Shown piece by piece: positions 8,103 through 17,069 of a stretch of 43,550 nt of DNA; positions within the stretch are counted from its first letter, which is position 1; the number at the start of each line of letters is the position of its first letter. Both the position numbers and the translations under genes were made by a program. The notes under the pieces are model-generated. The model saw only the letters and a program-made list of their open reading frames with translations, ran no database searches and was not told where the DNA came from. The DNA is from Gammaproteobacteria bacterium (GTDB lineage Bacteria; Pseudomonadota; Gammaproteobacteria; Pseudomonadales; Pseudomonadaceae), in NCBI GenBank assembly GCA_018826895.1, contig JAHJYA010000078.1:1-43550 (forward strand). Reading direction: 5' to 3'.

Positions 8103-8162
8103 TACCGAGCGAATATCACCGAGTGTCACGACACTAATCAAATGTCGGTCAATGCCAGGTCA

Positions 8163-8248
8163 CATGGGAGGGGCCGGGCGGCGCTCCGCTTTAGCCGCGA
8201 TTTCTGTAGCACTTTCAAGATATATCGCGAATAAATTCGCTCCTACAG
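8163..8248. repeat. REP-like repeat cluster
   Basis: GGGAGGGGC (around 8166-8174) and GCTTTAGCCGCGA (8188-8200) together match the reverse complement of a repeat at 20761-20783, but with a short insertion between the halves. A second palindrome, GCGAATAAATTCGC (8227-8240), follows, and CTGTAG/CTACAG (8203-8208 and 8243-8248) bracket it. This is the layout of Pseudomonas REP/BIME elements. Minus-strand transcripts from murB would run into it. Confidence 0.7.
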
Positions 8249-8276
8249 AGAGCGACAGATGACCTGTGTTGCGACA

Positions 8277-9296
8277 CTAGAGCACGTTCGGCTCGATCTC
8301 CAGGCTGACGCCAAAGCGCGCCTGGATATCGGCCTGGATACGCGTTGCCAGGTCGATAATTTGCGCGCCGCTGGCCTGGCCGTAGTTGACCAGCACCAGC
8401 GCCTGCAGACCATGGACCCCGGCGTCACCCTCGCGGTAACCCTTCCAGCCGGCCCGCTCGATCAGCCAACCGGCAGCCAATTTGACCTGGCCATCGGCTT
8501 GCGGGTAACCCACCAGATCAGGGTGCACCGCGCGCAGCTCTGCAGCGAGTTCTGCAGGCACCACCGGGTTTTTGAAAAAGCTGCCGGCATTACCGAGCTG
8601 CGCCGGATCGGGCAGCTTTTCCTGACGAATCGCACAGATCGCCTGACTGACCGCCTGCGCCGTCGGCTCGTGGATGCCCATCTGCTCCAGGCGCTGGCGC
8701 ACCGGCCCGTAATCCAGGTGCAGGGGGGCGGCGCGACGCAGGGCGAAGCGCACGCGCTGGATCACCCAACGGCCGGGCTCGCGTTTGAACAGGCTGTCGC
8801 GGTAAGCAAAGGCACAATCGGCCAGGCTGAAGTCACGCCGCTCGCCCGTGTTTCGATCCAGAGCCGTCAGCCCGGCGAAGACATCTTTTAACTCGACGCC
8901 ATAGGCGCCAATGTTCTGCACCGGTGCGGCGCCCACGGTGCCGGGGATCAAGCTGAGGTTTTCCAGCCCGCTGGCACCCAGGGCCAGGGTCTGCTGGACA
9001 AACGGATGCCAGGGCTCGCCGGCCTCGGCTTCGATCAGCAGGGTCTGGCCATCGTCTTCGAGAATACGCACACCGCGAGCGGCCATGCGCAACACCAGCG
9101 CTTCGACATCACGGGTCAGCACCAGATTGCTGCCGCCGCCCAGCAGCAGCACGGGCAGCCCATGCGCCGCGGCGAAAGCCAGCGCCTCGCATACGTCCTG
9201 CTCATCCTCGGCCTCGGCGTACCAGCGCGCTGCCACCACAAAACCGAAGCTGTTATAGGCCTGGAGCGAGACATGCTCGCGTATCTGCAGGCTCAC
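8277..9296 (-). CDS. murB: UDP-N-acetylenolpyruvoylglucosamine reductase MurB
   Basis: 339 aa, type I MurB. It reduces UDP-GlcNAc-enolpyruvate to UDP-MurNAc with NADPH and FAD in peptidoglycan precursor synthesis. FAD-binding GGGSNL is at 53-58 and SLIPGTVGAAP at 115-125. The catalytic set is visible: Tyr165-Arg166 (YRDS), Ser239 in GNAGSFFKNP and Glu335 near the C-terminus. The start overlaps the stop of the LMW-PTP gene by 4 bases (ATGA), so it is translationally coupled and the last gene of the envelope operon. Downstream are repeats and no classical terminator. Confidence 0.97.
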   Translation of the reverse strand: MSLQIREHVSLQAYNSFGFVVAARWYAEAEDEQDVCEALAFAAAHGLPVLLLGGGSNLVLTRDVEALVLRMAARGVRILEDDGQTLLIEAEAGEPWHPFVQQTLALGASGLENLSLIPGTVGAAPVQNIGAYGVELKDVFAGLTALDRNTGERRDFSLADCAFAYRDSLFKREPGRWVIQRVRFALRRAAPLHLDYGPVRQRLEQMGIHEPTAQAVSQAICAIRQEKLPDPAQLGNAGSFFKNPVVPAELAAELRAVHPDLVGYPQADGQVKLAAGWLIERAGWKGYREGDAGVHGLQALVLVNYGQASGAQIIDLATRIQADIQARFGVSLEIEPNVL

Positions 9297-9757
9297 AGGC
9301 GCCTCCGCAGCTCATTCACAAGCGCATCACAGGCGTGCTCGACCAGGTCAAGCACCTCATCGAACCCGGCCGGGCCGCCGTAGTAAGGGTCGGGCACCTC
9401 GTCGCGCGCGCCCTGGTAGCGGCGCAGGAACAGGTCCATCTCGGCGGTTGAGGCCGCCGGGCGCATGCGTTGCAGGTGCTGCAGGTTTTGCTTGTCCATC
9501 GCCAGAATCAGGTCGAAACGGGCGAAATCAGCAAGTGCGACCTGGCGCCCGCGCAGCGCCGACAGGTCATAGCCGCGCTGCAGCGCCGCCTCGGCAGTGC
9601 GGGGGTCGACGCCTTTGCCGACATGCCAATCGCCGGTCCCCACCGAGTCGACCTCCACCAGATTATCGAGACCGGCCATGCGTAGCTTGTGCCGCAGCAC
9701 CCCTTCGGCGGTCGGCGAGCGGCAGATATTACCCAGGCAGACGAACAGAACGCGCAT
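9293..9757 (-). CDS. Low-molecular-weight protein-tyrosine phosphatase
   Basis: 154 aa. The N-terminus carries the P-loop CLGNICRS, with nucleophile Cys7 and Arg13. The general-acid loop DPYYGG has Asp123. These define the LMW-PTP family, which dephosphorylates phosphotyrosine proteins; bacterial members often act with tyrosine kinases in exopolysaccharide control, but no partner kinase gene lies in this window. The start at 9757 is chosen because the P-loop must be near the N-terminus and because it overlaps the kdsB stop (TGATG). A longer upstream frame is just kdsB read in another phase. Its place between kdsB and murB links it to envelope synthesis only by position. Confidence 0.93.
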   Translation of the reverse strand: MRVLFVCLGNICRSPTAEGVLRHKLRMAGLDNLVEVDSVGTGDWHVGKGVDPRTAEAALQRGYDLSALRGRQVALADFARFDLILAMDKQNLQHLQRMRPAASTAEMDLFLRRYQGARDEVPDPYYGGPAGFDEVLDLVEHACDALVNELRRRL

Positions 9758-10524
9758 CAGCCCCCCAGCAAGCGGCGTACCCGCTCCAGATCCTCGACGG
9801 TGTCTACACCGGCCGGCGGCGCTTGCAGGGCATCGGCGACATGAATACGCACGCCATGCCAGAGCGCGCGCAATTGCTCCAGGCACTCGGTGTCTTCCAG
9901 CCAGCACGGGCCCCAGGCGACGAAATCCGCCAGGAAGCCGGTGCGGTAGGCATAGATGCCGATATGCCGGCGATAAGGTACGCCAGCCGGCAGCACATCA
10001 CGGCTGGCGGCAAAGGCATCGCGTGCCCAGGCCAGCGGCGCACGGCTAAAGGTCAGGGCCAGACCGCTCTTGTCCGCCACCACCTTGACCACATTAGGAT
10101 TGAACAGCGCAGCTACATCGTCGATCGGTTCGGCCAGGGTGGCGATGCCCGCCTGGGGATTGCTCGCCAGGTTCGCCGCCACCTGATCGATAATCGCCGG
10201 TGGAATCAGCGGCTCGTCACCCTGCACGTTGACCACAATGGCATCAGGCGCGAGGCCCAGAGCCGCGGCGACTTCGGCCAGACGATCGGTACCGGAGTTA
10301 TGTTCGGCGCGGGTCAACAGCACCTCGGCACCGAAGGCCTGGCAAGCCTCGACAATGCGCGCATCGTCTGTGGCCACTACGACCTGTTGGGCACTGCTTT
10401 TACGCGCCTGCTCCCAGACATGCTGGATCATCGGCTTGCCGGCTATCATCTGCAGCGGCTTACCGGGCAGCCGGGTGGAGGCAAAACGGGCGGGGATTAC
10501 AACGGTGAAGGCAGGCTTGCTCAT
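9757..10524 (-). CDS. kdsB: 3-deoxy-manno-octulosonate cytidylyltransferase KdsB
   Basis: 255 aa, usual length. KdsB activates Kdo to CMP-Kdo for the lipopolysaccharide inner core in the cytoplasm. The N-terminal nucleotide-binding motif [16 protein letters not shown] and the VVVATDD and [10 protein letters not shown] blocks, with the metal-binding Asp in the latter, are characteristic. Its start codon directly abuts the stop of the Trm112-family gene, and its stop overlaps the phosphatase start, so it sits in the middle of a coupled operon with lpxK. Confidence 0.97.
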   Translation of the reverse strand: MSKPAFTVVIPARFASTRLPGKPLQMIAGKPMIQHVWEQARKSSAQQVVVATDDARIVEACQAFGAEVLLTRAEHNSGTDRLAEVAAALGLAPDAIVVNVQGDEPLIPPAIIDQVAANLASNPQAGIATLAEPIDDVAALFNPNVVKVVADKSGLALTFSRAPLAWARDAFAASRDVLPAGVPYRRHIGIYAYRTGFLADFVAWGPCWLEDTECLEQLRALWHGVRIHVADALQAPPAGVDTVEDLERVRRLLGG

Positions 10525-10710
10525 TTACTTGTCCAGGCGCTCGTCGACAGTCAGGGTGCGGGCTTCGCTTTCCAGCATCACCGGGATGCCGTCACGCACG
10601 GGAAAGGCCAGCGCATCGGCCTTGCAGGTCAGCTCGGACTTGTCGGCAGACAACTTCAGCGGCCCCTTGCACAGCGGGCAGGCAAGGATGTCGAGTAATT
10701 TCGGGTCCAT
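10525..10710 (-). CDS. Trm112 family protein (YcaR-like)
   Basis: 61 aa. It starts [18 protein letters not shown], with the CPLC zinc-knuckle-like pair at 11 and 14, and continues with [21 protein letters not shown], the Trm112/UPF0434 pattern. In E. coli the homologue ycaR also sits between lpxK and kdsB. Yeast Trm112 activates methyltransferases; the bacterial role is unclear. The start at 10710 is supported by AAGGA 9 bases upstream; longer versions of this frame run back into the lpxK 3' end. Confidence 0.92.
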   Translation of the reverse strand: MDPKLLDILACPLCKGPLKLSADKSELTCKADALAFPVRDGIPVMLESEARTLTVDERLDK

Positions 10711-10759
10711 GGGCAATCCTTGAGAAAAAAGCGCGATACGGGGCATCGCAGGCAAAGGT

Positions 10760-11764
10760 TCAGGCGCTGGGCAGCAGTCTGTCGAGCTGGGTATCGAACC
10801 AGGCCGCGAAGGCGGCACAAGGCTGAGCATCGACAGCCAGATACCACCAGTCGGCCGCGGCAAAGGCACGGCATTTGACCGCATCTTTTTCCGTCATCAC
10901 CAACGGCAGTGTCGGGCTGAACTGCAACAACTCGGCACTGTAGGCAGCATGGTCGGCGAACGCGTGGGTCACAGGGCGCCAGTGTAGCGCCTCGAGCGTG
11001 GTGAAGAAACGCTGCGGATTACCGATACCGGCCACAGCATGCAGGGCCTGGCCGGCTGGAAAATACGTCAGTGGCTGGCGCTCGCCCGTGCGCAGGTTGA
11101 CCAGCGCACTGGGCTGCAGGGTGAACTGAAACGCGTCCGGCTCACCCGCAGCGGCGCCGTTATACAGCACGGCATCGACCGACTGCAGACGCTCGACAGG
11201 CTCGCGCAGCGGCCCGGCCGGCAAACAACGACGATTACCCAGGCCGCGAGAGGCGTCAATCAGCACCAGTTCGAGGTCGCGGGCCAGTCGATAATGCTGC
11301 AGGCCGTCGTCGCTGAGGATCAGATCCAGCGGTTCACTGGCCAGCAAGGCACGGGCCGCGCGGCCACGATCAGGGTCGATCATCAGCGGCACAGCGCTGC
11401 GCTGGACGATCAGCAACGGCTCGTCCCCCGTCTGCGCCGCACTCTGCTCAGCCTGCACCCGCCAGGGCAGGCTCGGCGGCGTAGCCTCGTAGCCTCGGCT
11501 GACTACGCCCACGCGCAAGCCACGGGCACGACAGTGCTCGATCAACCAGAGAATCATCGGGGTTTTTCCGGTGCCACCCACCGTGATATTCCCAACTACC
11601 ACCACAGGCACCGGCGCGCGGTAACTCGGCGACAGGCCGGCGAGAAAGCGCGCGCGCTTGCGCTGCACCACGCGCCGGTAGAGCGCCTCAAGCGGGCGCA
11701 ACAGCGCGAGGGCAGGATGGCCGCGGTACCAGGCTGCGACCAGGCGCTCAGTCAAACGGCTCAC
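10760..11764 (-). CDS. lpxK: Tetraacyldisaccharide 4'-kinase LpxK
   Basis: 334 aa. LpxK phosphorylates the 4' position of the lipid A disaccharide to make lipid IVA at the cytoplasmic face of the inner membrane. The P-loop [11 protein letters not shown] is at 58-68, and the N-terminal hydrophobic/basic segment (about 1-45) is the membrane-associating helix of the family. DDGLQHYRL near 156-164 is also typical. The start overlaps the exbD stop by 4 bases (ATGA). Together with kdsB, it places the next two steps of Kdo2-lipid A assembly in one transcript. Confidence 0.97.
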   Translation of the reverse strand: MSRLTERLVAAWYRGHPALALLRPLEALYRRVVQRKRARFLAGLSPSYRAPVPVVVVGNITVGGTGKTPMILWLIEHCRARGLRVGVVSRGYEATPPSLPWRVQAEQSAAQTGDEPLLIVQRSAVPLMIDPDRGRAARALLASEPLDLILSDDGLQHYRLARDLELVLIDASRGLGNRRCLPAGPLREPVERLQSVDAVLYNGAAAGEPDAFQFTLQPSALVNLRTGERQPLTYFPAGQALHAVAGIGNPQRFFTTLEALHWRPVTHAFADHAAYSAELLQFSPTLPLVMTEKDAVKCRAFAAADWWYLAVDAQPCAAFAAWFDTQLDRLLPSA

Positions 11765-12189
11765 GGCGTAGGCTGCGCCTCGACGGTGGTGATGCGCAGA
11801 TGGGCGAAGCCGAGCTTGCCGGCAGCATCCATAGCAGTAATCACCGCCTGGTGCGGCGTCATGGCGTCGGCGCTGATGGTCAGCGGCAGGCTGTTGTCAC
11901 CCTCCGACTCCTTCTGCAGGGCGGCCATCAGGGTGTCCAGATCGCTTTTGAGCAAGGCCTTGGCGTTCAGCGAAAAACTGCCGTCGGCGGCGATCAGGAT
12001 TTCCATCTGCTTGAGCTCGGTCTGCTCGGGCGGCGTGCCGCTGGCCGCTTCCGGCAGGTCGACCTTGAGCTGGGTCTCGCGGGTGAAGGTCGTGGTAACC
12101 ACGAAAAACAGCAGCAGGATAAATACCACGTCGATCAGCGAGGCCAGATTGATCTCGACGTTCTCCCGCGGTTTGCGCCGGAATTTCAC
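11761..12189 (-). CDS. exbD: ExbD/TolR family proton-channel protein
   Basis: 142 aa. A single N-terminal transmembrane helix (about 14-35) contains the essential Asp20 ([13 protein letters not shown]), followed by a periplasmic domain. ExbD/TolR proteins couple proton flow to movement of TonB- or TolA-type partners, always with an ExbB/TolQ partner, here encoded just upstream with a 4-base overlap. No tonB or tolA is adjacent, so the energised partner is not known from this window. In other gammaproteobacteria this pair sits next to lpxK, consistent with an envelope-related role. Confidence 0.92.
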   Translation of the reverse strand: MKFRRKPRENVEINLASLIDVVFILLLFFVVTTTFTRETQLKVDLPEAASGTPPEQTELKQMEILIAADGSFSLNAKALLKSDLDTLMAALQKESEGDNSLPLTISADAMTPHQAVITAMDAAGKLGFAHLRITTVEAQPTP

Positions 12190-12818
12190 GCCTTGTCCTC
12201 ACCCAGATCGACGTCACGATCGCCCTGCACCACCTCGACCAGTTTGATCGCTTCCTGCTCCATACCCACTACCAGCTCATCGATGCGACGCTGCAGGTAG
12301 CGGTGGAAGAACAGCGCAGGGATAGCCACCATCAAGCCCGCGGCAGTGGTGATCAGCGCCTTGGAGATACCACCGGCAAGCACCGGAGCATTGGCCATAC
12401 CGGCGCCCATGAACGAGCTGAAAATCTCGATCATGCCCAGCACTGTACCGAGCAGGCCGAGCAAGGGAGCGATGCCGGCGATGGTGCCGAGGGCATTGAG
12501 GTAACGCTCCAGGTCATGAATCACCCGAGCGGCCGCCTCTTGAATGCACTCCTTCATGATCTCGCGACCATGCTTGGAGTTGGCCAGGCCGGCGGCGAGG
12601 ATCTGCCCCAGCGGCGAGCCGGCGCGCAGTTCCTTGAGCGTCTGGTTAGTGAGTTTCTTGTCCTTGACCTGACGCCACACTTGCCCCAGCAGGTTGGCGG
12701 GCGTGACCCGGGCAGGACGCAGGGTCCATAGGCGCTCGGCGACGATGCCGGCAGCGGCGATAGAGCACAACATGATCGGCAGCATCATCCAGCCGCCAGC
12801 TTTGACCAGTTCCCACAC
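12186..12818 (-). CDS. exbB: MotA/TolQ/ExbB family proton-channel protein
   Basis: 210 aa. Three hydrophobic segments are visible (about 10-30, 105-130 and 145-170), with the family core around LNALGTIAGIAPLLGLLGTV and the GGISKALITTAAGL stretch lining the channel. GTG at 12818 is the preferred start: AGAGGGGA lies about 9 bases upstream and would otherwise be inside the coding region of a longer version starting at GTG 12851. It forms the proton channel with ExbD at 11761. comEC ends 72 bp upstream. Confidence 0.92.
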   Translation of the reverse strand: MWELVKAGGWMMLPIMLCSIAAAGIVAERLWTLRPARVTPANLLGQVWRQVKDKKLTNQTLKELRAGSPLGQILAAGLANSKHGREIMKECIQEAAARVIHDLERYLNALGTIAGIAPLLGLLGTVLGMIEIFSSFMGAGMANAPVLAGGISKALITTAAGLMVAIPALFFHRYLQRRIDELVVGMEQEAIKLVEVVQGDRDVDLGEDKA

Positions 12819-12890
12819 GGTGGCACATCCCCTCTGCGAAAGTGGCGCCACTCTAGCATAGGGTCGAGGCCTCGCCGACCGTCGCGGTTC

Positions 12891-15113
12891 TCATTTTTCC
12901 CGCCAGAAGCGTCGTTGTTCACGCCAGCCCTGTGCAGCGCCGAAGGTCCCGAGGTCGACGCGAATGGCACCTTGCAGCGCAGTATCCTGCACGCTTATAC
13001 CGCGTACGCGAAAACGCTCGAGCACCTCCGGGTGCGGATGGCCGAAGGCGTTGTGCCGACCACGTGAGACGAGCACTACCAGGGGTTGCACGGCATCGAG
13101 CAGCACGGGGGAAGACGAGGTGCGACTGCCATGGTGCGGCGCCAGCAGCCAGCGCGCCGCAAGCGGCAAGCCGCTGTCGAGCAAGGCTTGCTCGGCAGCC
13201 ACATCGATATCGCCAGTCAGCCAGATGCGCTCCCCGCCCGCCTCCACCAGCACGACACAGGAAGCCTGATTGCCGTCACCCGCAGCGGCCCAGCGCCAGG
13301 TACGAAACTGCACCTGGTCCCACAGCCACGCCATGGTGTCACAGGGCCGTGCCGCCAGTTCGGCTGGCAGCTTCTGCGGCTCACCGCTGACCACATCCCC
13401 CACGCGTAAACCATGGGCCACGGCTACCGCGCCACCGGCATGGTCATTGTCAGCATGGCTGATCAACAGCCGATCAAGATGACGCACGCCCAACTGGCGC
13501 AACGAAGGCAGCACAATGCGCTCACCGGTATCGAACTCGCCAAATCGCGGGCCGGCGTCATACAGCAGCGCGTGTTCACGGGTGCGCACCAGCACCGCGA
13601 GGCCCTGACCCACATCCAGCACCCATACTTCGGCCTGGCCCACCGGAGGCTTGGACACTGGCCAGAACGCCAGCGGCAAGATCAGCGCCAGGCCAAGCCC
13701 GCGCAGCGGCACCCCGCCCGGCAGCAACAGCATAAGCACGCCTAGGACCAACGCCAGCCAAGCCATCACTGGCAGGTCGACCGAGAGCCAGGAAGGCACG
13801 GCAGCGGCCAGTAGCGTGAGGCCATGGAAGAGTAGCGCGAGCAATCCTCCCGCCAGCCACAAGATGCTCTCACCGACGCCTGGTATCGGCAGCAACAGTG
13901 TGCCGAGCAATGCCAGCGGCACCACCAGCAGCCCAACCCAAGGCACGGCCAACAGATTGGCCAGCGGCCCGCTGAGGCTGACCGGCAAGCCAAGCGCCAC
14001 CATCAGCGGCAATAGCCCCAGGGCCATCGCCCATTGTGCACGTCCCAGGCTCTGCCACCAGCGCCATGCCCCCAAACGCCCGGAGAAGATCAGCACCAAC
14101 AAGGCAACCGCACCGAACGACAGCCAGAACCCAGGCTGCAACACCGCCAGCGGTTCGAGCGAGAGCACCACCAACAAAGCCAGCAGCAGGGGCAAGGTGA
14201 CGCCCAGATGGCGAAAGCGCCAGCGCCACAACAGTGTCAGGCCGACCATCACGCAAGCGCGCTGCACCGGCACCTCGAAACCGGCCAGCGCGCCGTAGGT
14301 CAGCGCCCCAATCAGTGCCAGCAGACAGGCGCAGGGCAACCAAGGCAACGCGCGGGGCCAGAGCCCCCAACGCGCCAACCCGGCGACCAAGCCATACAAC
14401 AGCCCTGCCAGCAAACCAATGTGCTGCCCGGAGATGACCAGCAGATGCACGGTGCCGGTGTCCTGCAGCACACGCCAATCGGCCGTTGAAAGACCTGAGC
14501 CGTCGCCCAGTACCAAAGCGGCCAGCGCACCTTCACGGCCGAAAGCGTCCACGGCCAGCAGCCGGGCACGCAACTGGTCACGCCAGGTACTCGCCCCGTC
14601 GGCTGCGGCCAGTCGCTGGCCACTTTTGACCGTGCCGGTGGCGCCAATGCGCTGCGCCAGCAACCAGGCCTCGTAATCGAAGGATTGCGGATTAACCCCA
14701 CCCTGGGGTTGCCGTAGGCGTACGGCCAGGCGCCAGGTCTCGCCGGCACGCACCAGAGGACCGTCGTACCAGGCCACGCGGATCAGGCTGGGCAGCGTTG
14801 CACGGCGCGACTCGGCATCCGCCACCTCAAAGCGCACCACGCCTTCACGGGCGTCGGGCAGCCCGACCACCCGCCCTTGCAGCCAGAGGGTGCGCCCGTC
14901 CAGGTCCGCACTCAGGCGATCATCCAGCGCCATCTGCGCGGACAGACAGGCCCAGGTGAACCCCAGCAGCAAGCAGCCCAGCGGATACAGGCGCAGCGGC
15001 AACAGAGCCAGGCCACCCAGCCCCAATCCCCACAGCCATGGGCTGGCGGGCAGCGCGGGCAACCAGCGGATCAGCAGCATCCCTATAACCAGCGCCAGTA
15101 TTGCTGCGCGCAT
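12891..15113 (-). CDS. comEC: ComEC/Rec2 family DNA-uptake channel protein
   Basis: 740 aa. The layout is: N-terminal hydrophobic helices, a soluble DUF4131-type domain (about 50-190), the multi-helix Competence domain (about 200-490), and a C-terminal metallo-beta-lactamase-like domain. That last domain carries SHADNDHAGG and a later APHHGSRTSSS stretch. ComEC is the inner-membrane channel that takes single-stranded DNA into the cytoplasm; the beta-lactamase-like domain is thought to degrade the other strand. The start at 15113 is backed by AGGGAG 8 bases upstream of the ATG; a 20-residue longer version lacks this. The frame is intact, so natural transformation is possible in principle. Confidence 0.92.
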   Translation of the reverse strand: MRAAILALVIGMLLIRWLPALPASPWLWGLGLGGLALLPLRLYPLGCLLLGFTWACLSAQMALDDRLSADLDGRTLWLQGRVVGLPDAREGVVRFEVADAESRRATLPSLIRVAWYDGPLVRAGETWRLAVRLRQPQGGVNPQSFDYEAWLLAQRIGATGTVKSGQRLAAADGASTWRDQLRARLLAVDAFGREGALAALVLGDGSGLSTADWRVLQDTGTVHLLVISGQHIGLLAGLLYGLVAGLARWGLWPRALPWLPCACLLALIGALTYGALAGFEVPVQRACVMVGLTLLWRWRFRHLGVTLPLLLALLVVLSLEPLAVLQPGFWLSFGAVALLVLIFSGRLGAWRWWQSLGRAQWAMALGLLPLMVALGLPVSLSGPLANLLAVPWVGLLVVPLALLGTLLLPIPGVGESILWLAGGLLALLFHGLTLLAAAVPSWLSVDLPVMAWLALVLGVLMLLLPGGVPLRGLGLALILPLAFWPVSKPPVGQAEVWVLDVGQGLAVLVRTREHALLYDAGPRFGEFDTGERIVLPSLRQLGVRHLDRLLISHADNDHAGGAVAVAHGLRVGDVVSGEPQKLPAELAARPCDTMAWLWDQVQFRTWRWAAAGDGNQASCVVLVEAGGERIWLTGDIDVAAEQALLDSGLPLAARWLLAPHHGSRTSSSPVLLDAVQPLVVLVSRGRHNAFGHPHPEVLERFRVRGISVQDTALQGAIRVDLGTFGAAQGWREQRRFWREK

Positions 15114-15232
15114 CGCTCGACTCCCTGTCGTAAACACCTGCCATCCTGCAGACTTACTGAAACAAAGACGCACCGCAGCGCACTGTCAATCCAGGCATAC
15201 TATTCGCGCGCTCAGCCTGCCAGAGATATTTC

Positions 15233-15769
15233 ATGCCGCGTCGCTTATTCAAACGCTACATGCCCAGCCCGGAACGGATCAAGGAAAGCAAATCCCTGCG
15301 CTTTCTCGGTGTACTGATTCATGACCCCAACCTCTGGCACCTCAACCGCCACTCCGTGTCGCGCGCCATGGCCATCGGTCTGTTCTGGGCGATGATCCCG
15401 ATGCCCATGCAAATGCTTGCTGCCGCTGCGGTGGCCATTCCTGCCCGCGCCAACCTGCCCATATCCGTGAGTCTGGTCTGGCTGACCAACCCCATCACCA
15501 TGCCGGCCGTGTTCTATTGCAACTACAAGGCAGGTGCCTGGATGACCGGCACACCCGCCCTGCAAATGCCCGAACACATGTCCCTGGGCTGGATCGGCCA
15601 CGTATTGCAGACCCACTGGCAGCCGCTCTACCTGGGCTCACTGGTACTTGGCCTGATCATCGCCGTACTCGGCTACGTCGGCACCAATGCTTACTGGCAC
15701 TGGTGGGTGCGCCATAACTGGCGCAAACGCCAGCAACGCCGCGCAGCAGCGCCTGGCAGCGCTGAATGA
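15233..15769 (+). CDS. DUF2062 domain membrane protein
   Basis: 178 aa. A basic N-terminus (MPRRLFKRYMPSPERIK) is followed by LRFLGVLIHDPNLWHLNR and the motif SRAMAIGLFWAMIPMPMQM, the DUF2062 signature. Two to three hydrophobic segments (about 45-75, 85-100 and 130-155) indicate an inner-membrane protein. Function unknown; it sits between comEC and the lol operon in Pseudomonas as I recall. The tail is Arg/Ala-rich. The gene ends 6 bases before a strong bidirectional terminator. Confidence 0.85.
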   Translation: MPRRLFKRYMPSPERIKESKSLRFLGVLIHDPNLWHLNRHSVSRAMAIGLFWAMIPMPMQMLAAAAVAIPARANLPISVSLVWLTNPITMPAVFYCNYKAGAWMTGTPALQMPEHMSLGWIGHVLQTHWQPLYLGSLVLGLIIAVLGYVGTNAYWHWWVRHNWRKRQQRRAAAPGSAE

Positions 15770-15774
15770 CAGTC

Positions 15775-15808
15775 AATAAAAAGCCGCTACCTGGTAGCGG
15801 CTTTTTAT
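15775..15808. terminator. Bidirectional intrinsic terminator
   Basis: AATAAAAAGCCGCTAC pairs with GTAGCGGCTTTTTATT across a tight 3-base loop. The A tract on one side and T tract on the other let it end both the plus-strand DUF2062 gene and the minus-strand lol operon, whose last stop is at 15822. Confidence 0.92.
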
Positions 15809-15821
15809 TGGCCGGCACTCA

Positions 15822-17069
15822 CTACTCGTAACGCAGTGCCTCAGCCGGCTGGATCTGCGCGGCGCGCCATGACGGGTAGAGCGTGGCCAGAAAGCTAAGC
15901 GCCAATGCCGCGCTGCAGATCAGCACGACATCACCGGCCTGTAACTCCGAGGGCAGGTTGCTGATGAAGTAGACATCGGAGCTGAGCACCTGTTGGCCAC
16001 TGATGCGTTCGATCCAACCGACCAACTGGCTGACATTCAGCGCCGCCGCAATGCCCAGCACCGCGCCAATCAGCGTACCCACCACGCCAATCACCGAGCC
16101 CTGGACGATAAACACGCCCATGATCTGTCGCGGCGTCGCGCCCAGCGTACGCAGGATGGCGATATCACCGCCCTTGTCGGCGACCACCATGATCAAGGTG
16201 GCGATAATGTTGAACGCTGCCACTGCGACGATCAGCAACAGCAGCAGACCAATCATGGTCTTTTCCATCTTCATGGCGCTGAACAGGCTGCCCTGGGTCA
16301 AGGTCCAGTCGCTGGCGCGATAGCCCTCGCCCAGGCCAGCCACCACAGCGGCGGCTACCTGAGGGGCCTGGTACAGGTCGGCCAGCTTGAGCCGCACACT
16401 GGGCACCTGACCCGGCTCCAGGCGCAGGATTTGTGCCGCGTCAGCGACACTGATCAGCGCCAGGGAGCTGTCCAGCTCGGCGCCGACCTTGAACACCCCG
16501 ACCACATTCAGGCGCTGCATGCGCGGCGTGATACCGCCCGGCACGGAGCTAGCTTCCGGGACGATCAGCGCCAGCTTGTCACCGACCTTGAGCTGAAAGC
16601 GCCGCGCGGTAATCTCACCGATCACCACACCGAACTCGCCTGGCACCAGGTCGCTCAAGCGGCCCTGCACCATGTGCTCGCCGATGATCGAGACCTTGCG
16701 CTCCTGCGCCGGGTCGATGCCCTGCAACTGAATGGGCTGCATGGCGCCACGATACGAGAGCATGCCCTCCAGTTCGGCGAAAGGCGCCGTGCCATGCACT
16801 GCCGGATTCTTCGCTGCGGCCTGGGCCACCGCCTGCCAGTTGTCCAGCGCCTTGCCAGTCGAGGAGATGCTAGCGTGCGGGACCATGCCGAGAATGCGGG
16901 TGCTCATTTCGCGCTGAAAGCCGTTCATCACCGAGAGCACCACAATCATCGCCAGCACACCCAGGGCGAGGCCAATCATCGAGGTCAGGGAAATAAACGA
17001 GATAAAGTGATTGCGCCGCTTGGCCCGCGTGTAGCGCAAACCGATGTAGACACTCAGAGGACGGAACAT
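15822..17069 (-). CDS. lolE: Lipoprotein-releasing ABC transporter permease (third gene, LolE position)
   Basis: 415 aa. It has an N-terminal transmembrane helix (about 25-50), a large periplasmic domain (about 50-270) and three C-terminal helices in an FtsX domain (ending [19 protein letters not shown]). LolCDE extracts outer-membrane lipoproteins from the inner membrane and passes them to LolA. It is strikingly similar to the first gene of the operon at 17760-19010: both begin MFRPL and share RAKRRNHF and [27 protein letters not shown] loop near 183-192 sits where E. coli LolC, not LolE, has its LolA-binding hook. The lolC/lolE labels are therefore positional. Confidence 0.9.
   Translation of the reverse strand: MFRPLSVYIGLRYTRAKRRNHFISFISLTSMIGLALGVLAMIVVLSVMNGFQREMSTRILGMVPHASISSTGKALDNWQAVAQAAAKNPAVHGTAPFAELEGMLSYRGAMQPIQLQGIDPAQERKVSIIGEHMVQGRLSDLVPGEFGVVIGEITARRFQLKVGDKLALIVPEASSVPGGITPRMQRLNVVGVFKVGAELDSSLALISVADAAQILRLEPGQVPSVRLKLADLYQAPQVAAAVVAGLGEGYRASDWTLTQGSLFSAMKMEKTMIGLLLLLIVAVAAFNIIATLIMVVADKGGDIAILRTLGATPRQIMGVFIVQGSVIGVVGTLIGAVLGIAAALNVSQLVGWIERISGQQVLSSDVYFISNLPSELQAGDVVLICSAALALSFLATLYPSWRAAQIQPAEALRYE

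Larger units (their letters stand above)
7885..8276. other. 392-bp intergenic stretch with repeats
   Basis: No gene is supported here. A short plus-strand open frame (7938-8234) lacks a ribosome-binding site and recognisable motifs. The stretch holds a 65-base imperfect hairpin (8038-8102) and a REP-like group (8163-8248). This is also the end of the murB-to-topA block that I recall as conserved in Pseudomonas, where rne usually sits next to murB. Confidence 0.7.

Noticed and set aside
7938..8234. Possible 98-aa gene in the murB-CoA transferase gap
   Set aside because: It runs through the inverted repeat and REP-like element, has no ribosome-binding site and no recognisable sequence; the open frame is best explained by chance.
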